From assembly GCA_021014325.1 (NCBI GenBank), contig CM037472.1, forward strand, positions 29,350,234 through 29,414,233: 64,000 nt of DNA, given 5' to 3'. Source of the stretch: Plazaster borealis (taxonomy: Eukaryota; Echinodermata; Asteroidea; Forcipulatida; Labidiasteridae). A model generated the notes under the pieces. It saw only the letters and a program-made list of their open reading frames with translations. It was not told the DNA's origin and made no database searches. Positions 1 through 11,000 of the stretch are shown piece by piece. How positions within the stretch are numbered: the stretch's first letter is position 1; each line of letters opens with the position of its first letter. The translations under genes and the position numbers were made by a program.

Positions 1-32
1 CAGACATAATTTTTACTGAAAAAAAATCTACA

Positions 33-139
33 TTAAAATTTTAGCCATGTCTGTGCATAATAGTTACGGAGGCCATGACCTCTTTTGCTCCCTGGTCTTG
101 GCCTTGGTGCCCCTTCAAAAGGTTCCCTTGGACTTTCAG
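33..139 (-). CDS. Candidate terminal exon of an unknown minus-strand gene
   Basis: On the minus strand, after a pyrimidine-rich tract ending TTTTGCAAG, an open frame reads SESPREPFEGAPRPRPG, SKRGHGLRNYYAQTWLKF and TAA. Arg/Gly/Pro-rich tails of this kind occur in RNA-binding proteins. The opposite frame is also open, so orientation is uncertain. I do not recognise the protein. If real it is a neighbour or nested gene antisense to the TOGARAM1 upstream intron. Confidence 0.3.
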
Positions 140-223
140 ATTTTCTAATGGAAGTGCCCTTGCAAAATGAAAATGACCTTGCCCTCTCAAAGATGAAGAT
201 TCCATGCCTGAAACTATACATCT

Positions 224-1484
224 TGACTTTTAATAAAGAAAAATTGAGTTACGTAGTCAACAAATGTTTATAGAATATTCCAGTTTACCTCTATTGAGAT
301 TTGAAATCATTTGCAGGAATAACTACACAACACAGAAGAAGTACCTTCATAGAATACAAACTTTTGATTACAATGTTCACGTATTGTACACATGTATGGT
401 TTGCTTATTCAAGTATTGGGAACACTGTCACAAACAGGATCGAGACTTCCGCTAATTGTGAAGTAGCAGCACTTAGTAACCTGTAGCTATTATGTTTTGT
501 ATAGCCCATAGTGTATTCTCGGCCATTTGCTTTCCTTTTGAGTATCTTGAATGGGAGCATTGTACGCACTGGCACTGGTACCTGTGTACACTGTACATAT
601 TGATGCAGTAGGGTACTGCCTGCCATGGAACACCCAGCAGGGTGGATATGTGCGCATTACAAGTCTTATTATTATATAATTATTATGGATGTTTAATTTG
701 TTAATACATGTAGATCAATTTGTATCCATTCAAATGCCAAATTGCAAAATCTCTGGAAATTCACGAGGCGGGGAAACGTACCAAAACATAACATTCTTTG
801 GATGTACGTCAAACATTGTAAAGGAAGTATTTCAACAATTTAATGAATGCCTCACAGTCCCCCCTTAAAAAAGGCATTCTAGTGATATGGTATAACTGTC
901 CTGTCAATTTACATTTAATTCAACTTTTTAAACTTCCAACAAAAGCAAGTAATTTTAAGGGTAATATTTTGATATTGCACATATTTTTGGTAAATTTAAA
1001 CAAAATTGTCAAATTATATAATTCGTTATGTTTTAAAAATAGACATCTTAACATTTCACTTCCACAATCTACATACATCATTTATGGTAGTCTCAAACAT
1101 TGGACAGGCACAAGCACCATGATATATGTTGAAACTCTAGAAAAGGGGTTTTCAAAATAATAATTTAACAGTTTATACATTACATCAATGTCACAAGGAC
1201 GTGTGTTTAAGTACAGATCAACATACCACAGGCCTTTTTCATAGCTTGGCTTGGTCTTCAACCCCTGACTTGGGCTCTGTTATTGACATTGGAGCAGTGT
1301 GTAGTGTGCATGGTGCTTCAACATCAAACAGAGCCGGAACTTAAGCTTCATGATGGCGTGGATGTTTAAGTTCAGAATGCTCATATTATCAACCAATACC
1401 TCTACATGAATATGATTTGTGTGTAGCCTAGACCATAATTTTGTAGGCAATATGGACAGTCTGATTAACTGTTGTTCATAAATA
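224..1484. other. No gene seen
   Basis: AT-rich intronic or intergenic sequence; short open frames look random. Nothing recognisable apart from the repeat beginning near 1485. Confidence 0.5.
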
Positions 1485-1900
1485 CCCCCAGACATTATTG
1501 GTTAAAAGGTGGTCACATGACCATATTTAAACGGCTGATAAAGACACAGCCGGAGCTGTTTAAGACCAGGGTCCAATTTCTTAGAGCTGATCTTTTAAAA
1601 GCACAAATAGTAGCTAAGCAGATTTTGGTTACCAGTCCAAACAGTATGTCGCGTTTACCATTTGTGACTGGTGTCCTGCTCATTTTTGCTGAGCAGAAAT
1701 TTGTTAAGCAATATTTTCTGCTTTTAAAGGCAGCTCTATTGGGCCCAGTTGGTTAAAGCGCCTTCTGCGTTAATAGCCATACGTGTGTCTGTACGCAAGC
1801 TTATGTGGGAGCTAATATCGCGTAACGCAATCAATACAGTATTCAATGTAAAATCTATTTGTACGCGTGTGTACGCACAACAATTGTGACAGTTGGAATT
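1485..1900. repeat. Family J element, split by a family-B insertion
   Basis: 1485-1566 (TTTAAACGGCTGATAAAGAC) and 1748-1880 (CGCAAGCTTATG and CGTAACGCAAT blocks) match successive parts of the intact copy at 23.89-24.36 kb. The gap is filled by the family-B repeat at 1569-1746. Confidence 0.65.
1569..1746. repeat. MITE family B
   Basis: Fold-back element. Ends read GGGTCCAATTTCTTAGAGCT and AGCTCTATTGGGCCC inverted; internal CAGTCCAAACAGT and GACTGGTGTCCTGCTCATTT blocks are shared with the other copies. Confidence 0.7.
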
Positions 1901-1943
1901 GCACAATTCATTACTTATTGTCTTCTTCGTAATGTGTCTATAG

Positions 1944-2088
1944 AAGAAACGAGATGAAGAGAGACCTCCGCCCATCAGAGCTCGTAATACCTGGGAAGGA
2001 GGGGAGGATACCACGAACATGTCACATCAAGACAGACGTCGGAATCTCAACCTACAGTTAGCACCCAGAGATCAATCGCCTGAAACAG
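1944..2088 (+). CDS. TOGARAM1: TOGARAM1 exon 1 of window (linker)
   Basis: Acceptor TCTATAG before 1944, donor GTAAAT after 2088; phase 0 in, phase 1 out. Encodes a basic, polar stretch beginning KKRDEERPPPIRARNTW and ending RDQSPETG, as expected of a disordered linker after TOG2. An ATG at 2019 with A at -3 lies inside it, but the open frame continues upstream to the acceptor, so I treat it as internal. No donor for a preceding phase-0 exon was recognised in 1-1943. Confidence 0.7.
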
Positions 2089-5000
2089 GTAAATGCTTAC
2101 TAGTCTACTCTCTGGGCCCAATTTCATAGAGATGCTTTTGGAAGCAGAAAATATTGCTTAACAATTTTCTGCTTAGCAGAAATGACCTGGATACCAGTCA
2201 CAAATTGTACATGTGACATAGTATTGTGGCTGGTAACCCTGTTCTGGTAAGCATAATTTTGTTGTGCTTCTAAAGGTATTTTTTGTGCTTAAAAGCAGCT
2301 CTAGGCAATTGGGCTCTGGTCACATCCTGGAAAAACAGACCAGTGGTTTTGTAAATTTGGGGGTTTTGGCCATCCGCTGAAATCACCTTTCGTCAAGATT
2401 TGTTTTGTTCCCTTTTTGATGCGAACTACAATTGCAATGAAAATGCACTGTCACTACACAAGGCCTTGTCATTACTCTAGTGGTAACATCTAGTTTGGAG
2501 AATAAAAATTTATGTCAAGTAAGTTTTTAATATAAAAGTTAAGGTTAGCAAAACACTGTGTGATTCATTTACAAATTGTTTAGTCCCAGCATCATACCTG
2601 GGCTTTTTTAAAAGAAGAGGAAATTGTACTTGTTTTTATAATAGTTTTTCATACTAAACAGCGTGTCTGTATTCAAAGCATGCAGTAAGCATAGAAGACT
2701 CTACTGCTGTTTTGCATACTTGCCATTATGGGTGCACTGTTAATATTGTAATGATATGAGAGAAGATATCATACAAATATTGACAAAATGGTTATTTTAT
2801 CTGTCCACTTCACGAATTATGGCACTTAGTATTTGCTCAAATACATTGTTCATGTGGATTTTTTTACATTATTATTAAATGCCGCCCTGTGGCTGGTAAA
2901 GTTCAATTCTATAGTCAACATTCTTCCTGTTGACCTGCTTGTAAAAACGTGTTTTAGGATTGTCCAATGGTGTTTTGGGGGTGTCAAAAGTTTAAATACA
3001 TAAATTTGCCCTGTGGGGGTGTGTAGTTTCTGAGATGATGTGTTTTCCAGCTGATTTATGTGTAGGCCTTTGTTTGTAATAATGAATAGGCCATGTCCGA
3101 ATTAATGGGTTCGTAAGTGGCTATGGCCAGGTTGCTGAAAAGGCATATTCTTCAATGTTGCCACTGCAGCCAGTGGCCACAGCTGTAGCCGAAGTCGCTC
3201 GATTCAAACACAGCCGTAGTACATGTACATGAGAATGTTATCTCAAATTGAGCTGGTTTTATCGTAAGTGGCTATGGCCAGATTGATGAAAAGGTCAATT
3301 TTTCAATGTTGCCTCTGCTGCCAATGGCCATAGCCGTAGCGGATGTCGCTGATTCAAACACGGCCGAAGTGTGCATTGTGCATGTTATCTCTAAACTAGT
3401 TTTATCGTCACAAACAAGTACAGAAATCAAGGCCTAATTTCATGGCACTTGCTGCCACAGAATTCTGGGCTGACGCCCGGTGCCCTGTGAAGCATTTGAT
3501 TCTATATTAGCCATAAGTGCAGAATTCCATGGTAAGTACAAACATGATACAAACAGCCATGAAATTGGACACTGGACTCAAATTTTCTGGAAAATCTCCT
3601 CAAGACTATCAGTCATTTATCTCGGACATACACTTCACCAGAAGAATTTCAAAATTCAAAGGAAGTTTCCTTTTCTTGCTTTTTTCCTTTTTCATTTAAA
3701 AAGTTTCAGTTGCTGAACTTTTGGAGGTAAATTTGGATTAAAAAACCCCCTGCTATATCTTGACTCGTTTGACTTGTTTGTGATGGGATAGGCCCAATGC
3801 TAAAACTACTGATCTAAGACTAGTGGGTTCAGTTGATATTGCAAGCCCCATGTCTGTGTACATCAGATCCATGGTCAGTGGACTGCTGAAATAAGCCCAT
3901 ATTTGGGCTCATGCTGAAAGGGATCAAGACACGCTGTCACACTTCAATGGAGGGCTCAAACCTCTGAGAAACAAAGAACAAATTACTGTGTTGGCTTGTA
4001 GGTCAGGACCAGAACCACTGCTTACCCCCCCCCCTTCACATTTCCACCATCTCCCCCTCTTTCTGGTGATGTTTATGCCCTGCTGGTGAAGCCGAAGGGG
4101 CACGTAGTGTTTGCCTTGTTTATTAATATTTTTGTGACTTGTCTTGTACCTTCTTGGTGTTTACAATTTGTTATAACAGTTAATGTCAAATTATTTTTAA
4201 TGCTTCTATATAAACCACTTGGAAGAAAATTCTCGTGTTTTTTTAAACATGATTGAATAAAATTTGAATCATGAATCTTGAATCTACATGTAGGCCTACA
4301 ATACGTCATTTTTATCACAGCAAACTAAACAAAATAATGCACAAAAACCGCATTTATACATACTATAGTTACAGGGTAACATAACCTTGGTGCCATTTTT
4401 AAATAGTACCAATTTGGCTGTAAATCAAGTGACACAAATGGAGCCCAATAGATAGCCATCATTGTGGTCATATTTTTTCTGTTCAGCGCAAAAAAAGAAG
4501 GTTGTTTGATTGTTGGTTTGTGGTCGTTTTGCTCTAGTGGGTAGTTTGGCCCAATGCATTGTCTCATGTTGTGGTGGTATTGGGAGAACTTCATGTATGG
4601 TTGCTGTACCATACACTATATTCAGACACACATATAATTTGTCTGCTTTGAAAGAATCCTACCACAAACCATAGAGCTATAAAAAGCACAAGTTTTCAAT
4701 GTCACAAATATTGGACAATTGTCTTCTGTGGTAAATACATTTATGATTTACGCGTGTGCATGACTACAATCAGGGGTCCATACTTATAGACCTCTTTGCA
4801 TATGACGTCACAAGACCCAAACAGCACCCTCACTGAGGTCAATGAAGTTCTGTCATTGGCTGAGAGTTACCGTCAGCGCGCACATGCGTGCACGTTTCCA
4901 TAGTTGACCTCAGGGATGGCGGCCAATGCAAGGGTGCTATTACAGAGATGCAATAATTTAGTGGCTCAATTTGCTCCTTATTTGCAATTTTATATTTGTA

Positions 5001-8000
5001 AATTTGTATACCAAAAGGGACTTAAAGGGAAAGTATACCTTTGGTCAGGTTTTTGAGATATCGCCAAAAATCCGGAGTGGTTATGTCCACGCAGGAAGAA
5101 TAATCCGTAATTGGAATACACAATCTGAGAAACCTATCTGACAGCAACGTTTCTCTGAATTAAATTTTGGAGATAAAAACTTATATATTTTTCCATAACC
5201 ACATTACTTTGAAGTGAAATGATTCTAAAAATGCTTTATACTTTCCAAAGCTGCCGTACTTCTAACCAAGCAGGTTTTTATTGCCATTAATTTTAAGAGT
5301 GATTACCAAACGTATACCTTTCCTTTAAATCTAAAATAGCTATAAATCAGAATAGAATAACAAAAGACCACATTTAGATGATTGCTCAATGAAAGTCATC
5401 TTTATCTTTGCCATAAAATGAGAAGAACCTATCACTAATGAACTTAGTTTACCAGTGTCTCATGAGGCTAATCAAAAAACGCTAAACCCTCCCGAATCCA
5501 TCAAAATCCTCCTCATAAAAGTGCGGGTTTGAGGTTGCTTCTGGGCAAGTGGGCCTGGGTAGCACATCAGTCCACTTTGTATTTTAATAATTTTTCAAGA
5601 AATAAACCACAAGGGAAACTGACTGGGTGGTTTTTAAATGATGTGGGGTTTAACAAAATAAAATTTGACTAGAGCGGGATTTCAACCAACGACCTCTGGA
5701 TTAATGTGGCCAGGCAGATGGCTTCTGACTTGCACCCCCGAACAAAGATATTGATAAAATAGGTAGACTGCCAACATATGGCTATGGTAGAGCACCGGCA
5801 CATTGATCCGGAGGTCATTGGTTCAAGTCCCGCTCTAGTAAATTTTTCTTTGTTCAACCCCAAAGATATTTTTAATATAATATTGGTAAATCAACAAAAT
5901 GTTATCTGTTTGGATAACAGTGTTTCAGAAATTTATAAAAATGTTATTCGCCCCCTCCCCAGTACATGTACATTTATATTCAATATACACGAAAAAACAC
6001 CACACGTCAGAATTGTGTCCAATTGGCAGAAAACATAACACCTTAAGCCCGGGTGAAATAAATCAAGCTAATTATAATTTCTCAAGACAAGCCAGGCGGG
6101 GACATTCTGATTCCAGCATTGTAATCGTGAGATGCCGCTTCTCACAGTGATGCCTAATACGAGGTTGCCTGTTGAAGTTACACTAATGTGTACAATGAAA
6201 AAAGATAGCCGTCGTTGATTTGCATTAAATTAACATCTCAATACTGCCTTGTTGTACAGCCACTATATGCAGCCAGTGTTCATTATAATTGTACCGTGTG
6301 GTCTTTACTTGTGTCATTATAAACCATAGAGAGGGGACCCACAGATAAACCAAACTGCAGTTTTTATTCACATTTTGTCATACGTTTAACTCAGAGCTAT
6401 GTACACAAAATTACTGCCAACAATCTCATAAGAAGTTCAAACAAAGATTGTCCTTTTGTGGTTGGGGAAAATGAAATGCATGCATAAAATTTGGGAAAGA
6501 AATTGTCTGAAATGAATATTGTTTGCATTACATATGCTGTTAATGCAATTAATGTGCTTTTGATAGACAATGTGGGTTTGTATTGGTAGAAGTATAACGA
6601 ATTATGATGACAACAAATCTCCTTGTTTAAATGTCACGACAAAAGTAATTGATGGCCTTTCAGGTTTTGAAATGAAACATTCCAAATTACAGCTTGGTTT
6701 TTAGAGTTGATGACAGCGGGCCTCTCTGATTTGTTATTGTTATATTTTTGTATGGTTTATTTTCAAGGTTACGGAGCAACTAGTTATCGGCAAATTCATC
6801 TGGATAAACTGAAACGGCAGTCGCTCGCGACATATCCTGGCTCACGAGGGAGCCCTATTGATGACCAGCAGCAGGGCAGTTTTAGCGCTCCAGCCACAGA
6901 CAGAGGTGGGTTTTGTTTTTGCTATAAACAGGCATGGTATGTTTCCTACTTTAATCTGATTTCCGATTTGTTTAGCCCTCAGAGAATCAGCAAAATTTTT
7001 ACTAAATAGTGTAACAAGTCTATAAAAGTCTTCCTCTTACATAGATGAATGTTGGCCCATGTACTCGATAACATTTTCCTGCTTTTTTCCCAAGGGTCCA
7101 ATATCATGCCTGTATAAATCATGTGTATTAAAAGGGTGTGTACAACATTGGTAAGATTGGGAGAAAAAAATTATGTTACTGATTTACACATAACTTGAAA
7201 TATTTTTGAAATATTTTTACTTAAAACGCTATAGTTTTTGAGAAATTAGTAAAACAATTAGTTTTGATCTCGTAAATCAAAAACCTGATTATTGAAAACA
7301 GTGAAAACAGGTTTGCAAACAGGTTTTCACTATTTTCGTGTGTCTCTCTGATGATGGCCAATTGACCTTATACTTTCACAGTGTTCACAGGTTTGTTAAT
7401 TCATGTATATGTTGGGTCTCACAAAGTGAAGATACTATTTTCTTTTGACTCCGATGACCAATTGAGCTTTAACTTTCACATGTTTGTTATTTTATGTTGG
7501 ATCAAATAGAGTGGAGATACTGGTCTTTTAAGTTTACCAATGTTGGCCACATGCTTTAAATCTAAATCCAGTTCAATAAAAACATCCTTGAGTTTTTCAA
7601 ACTCAAGACTTTCTATTTGTGATAAATCACTGTTGCTCGGAACTGTATGCTGAGTAGTTGGCTGTTCCCAAAGGCCCTGGCTGGTTGTCATTCTGTCACT
7701 CTCCAGATTGTTTATTTAACCAAATACTTGATTGCTTCAGAATTTAAATCGATTTTGACCATTAAAATCATTGACAGCTTCGGGCAACCTACTTCAAGTC
7801 CATCTGTTTGTATCCTCCATGTGTTAATTGCACGGAGTTGCTTTTTCGCTCTGTATGCATGCATAAGTTCCGACGCTTGTAAACTGAGTGGCTTATCCTT
7901 GTAGATGAGAACACAGAAGAGAGTGTCATTTTTAAGGGTTATACAAAGGAGCGATTCATTAGTTAGTTTATTTCAGGGGTTTTGTCAAACGTCCTTTCCC

Positions 8001-11000
8001 TTGGATTCCACAAGTACACTTAGGTTTGCAACCAGAGTTTGTTTGAAAGTGGAGTGGTTTCCCAATAAATCAACATTATGTACTTGTCTGGAGTAAGCTT
8101 GTTTGTCTGTCACATGCTCAAGACAGTTACTTGGCATTTTGAGGAAAGCAGGCTGCAGAATAAACATCCATCAGCTTTGCAAGGTAAAAATGAAAAAAAA
8201 TCAGAGCAGCCAGAAAGATATGAATTTCTGAACGTTTTAAAACTCACTGACTAGACCTTTAACTACATGGCGGTCTATACTCATTGTTCAATAATCGATT
8301 GTTATTACAAAAAGATTTCTATTTGAATAATAATTTAAAAAAATTCTTTTGAGTCACAAAATGTGATTTCTGACTAAATTTTGAAATAAGAACTCTGTGG
8401 AACCATCTTTGTTTCCCCCATTGAGATGAATGTATCCAAACCAAGGGCCTTTTCTAAACTAAGGCTAATTAGGCTCAGGCTCTGGCTTGGAACAGTTTTT
8501 TGCCCGGTGCTTTAACATCAAACGGAGCCTGGAGCTGGAGCCTGAGCCGGGGTTTGGAAAAAGCCCAGATTCTGAAATGGCAAAATAGTTTGTCACCTTT
8601 TTGGTATGAAGAGACTTAATACTCATTGCACATAGGGAACATGACCAAGATGGTTACAGCATGATGAAGGTCTCTTGTTACCAGTTTAGCAAGTTGAACT
8701 TTTAATGAGGTTTCATTTTAACGTACTGCAAAATGTTCTGGCAGGTGGAACTGGGCGGGGGGGGGGGGGGGGGGGGGAAAAAATTTATTGGTAGATTCTT
8801 AAAGATTGGCCATTCCATCACAAGGTTCAACAATTGTTAATGTTTGGATTTTGTTTTAAAAGTAACACCAAAGAAAGAATAATTAAAAATGCAAATTATC
8901 TTTTTGTGGAATTTTGCCCAGTTCCAACTGATTAGCAAGAGTTTTATGCCAGCATTGTTAGTCTTAAAGGTATCGTACACATTTGGTAATGACTCCAAAC
9001 AAATATTAGCTTAAAAACTTACTTGGTAACGACCAACGGAGAGCGGTTGATAGTATCAAACATGGTAGGAAACGACTCCCTCTGAAGTAACGTAGTTTTT
9101 GAAAAAGAGGTAATTTTTCACTAAAATAATAAAAGACTTCTAGCTAGAAGTCTTTTATTCCTAACTGAAAGCACACAAATTTGTACAACAAGGGTGTTTT
9201 TTCTTTCGTCATTTTCTTGCAACTTCGATGACCAATTGAGCCCAAATTTTACATACATACATGTACCATAAAACTAACCTGTGAATATTTCATTTCAAAA
9301 GGTGGTAGCGTTTTTGAGATATTGCCAAAAATCTGGAGTGGTTATGTCCACACAGGAAGAATAATCTGCAATTGGAATACACAATCTGAGAAACGTTACT
9401 GTCAGATTCTTGGGGGGGGGGGGGGGAAATTGATATTTGTTTCCATAACCGCAGTACTTCTGAGTGAAAAGTTTCTCAAAATGCATTATACTATCCAAAG
9501 CTGCTGTACTTCTTACCAAGTAAGTTTTTATTGCCATCAATTTTCAGAGTCATTACCAAACGTATACAGACCCTTTAAATTTGCCTGCACATAATTCTAA
9601 CAAAATTAGTGTAAGATAGCCCCAGACACACGGTAACAATTTTCCCGATGGTCTCTCCATGACTCTCATCACATTCACCCAGACTGGAGTCCATGGCGCA
9701 TCAAGGAGGACATGAACAGGGCGGAGGAAGATCACAATCCGTTCGGTAATCTCTCATCCTACATGTAGACATTTAACTGATGCTGTGTATCATTGTGTGA
9801 TTCTTTACCATTATTAACACATCATTTAAGGCCACCCCTTCTCTCCCCAACACCCCTCCCCCAAGCCTGTCCCTCTCTCTCCTTAAAATCAGGGGCCAAT
9901 TTTATTGCGCTGCTTAACGGTAAGCAATGTTTCGTGCTTACTCTAGCAGAGAAATGTGCTTGAACGTAAGCTTATTTCACGTGTTGGCAAGAAAAATAGA
10001 TGGCCAACTTTGCACGTTTACCGTGGATTTGCATTGTTAAGTCATTCATTTGCTTACGGTAATAACCGGAAGGTAAGCAGCCTTCTCCTGTTCCTACGGT
10101 TAGTAGTGGTAGGGAATGGAAATCGACAGTAAGCATAAATTTAGCCATCAAGCAGCTCAATAAAATTGGTCCCTGTTCTAGCACTGGGCCCGATTCATGG
10201 CACTGTTGTTTACCACAGAATTGCACTCAACGGAGCCCAGTAAAGTGCATGATTCTATGGGCTATAAGCGCATAATTCAGCAGTAAGCAGTAGGAGCCAT
10301 GAAATTGGGGCCTTGGGGCCGATTTCACAAAGCGCTAAGATTAACCTTAGCTGTGTATCAATCTAAACTGCTTAGCAACGTGTGATGTCACAGTATAAAT
10401 TACTATGCTGATATTGACAAGTCTTGTAATGATGAATCTTAGTGGTTTGTGAAATGGAGCCCAGGGCCCAACTTCATAAAGCTGCTTAAGCACAAAAAGT
10501 AGCTAAGCACAACAAAATTATGCTTACCAGAATAAGGTTACCAAACTATAAAGTCACATGTGCAATTTGTGACTGGTATCCTGCTCATTTCTGCTAAGCC
10601 AAAAATGTTGAGCAATATTTTCTGCGTAAGCAGCTCTATGAAATTGGGCCCTGGTCACATTTCCTATTTTCCAAGTTGTGAACTGTACACTGCAAAATTG
10701 ATTTAATCAGGCTGGTCAATTTGCTGTGAGTAATATCATTGCTACAGTTGAAAAAATAACTCAAATCTTATCTTCTGTCATCTGTAAAACATTTCCCTTT
10801 TAAAGGAATACTAAGTTTGAGCATCAAGAATTTTGGAAAATATATATTTACAGATTATGATTACAAGTATCGTACTGCAAACATCTTGTTTGCTGATCAA
10901 TAGTCAAGAGTGCCATTTTAATTTCCTGGAGACTTTTTTGAGCGGCAGCTTTGACGGGAAGATTTTCTTTCACATATAAAGGAAAAACGGTAAACTGAAG

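Noticed and set aside
2019..2088. ATG at 2019 as the TOGARAM1 start
   Set aside because: The frame is open upstream to a good acceptor at 1943 and the family normally has two TOG domains before this linker.
7908..7940. Possible 33-nt phase 1-1 micro-exon (DENTEESVIFK)
   Set aside because: Acceptor CTTGTAG is acceptable but the donor GTTATA is weak and the peptide is too short to judge.
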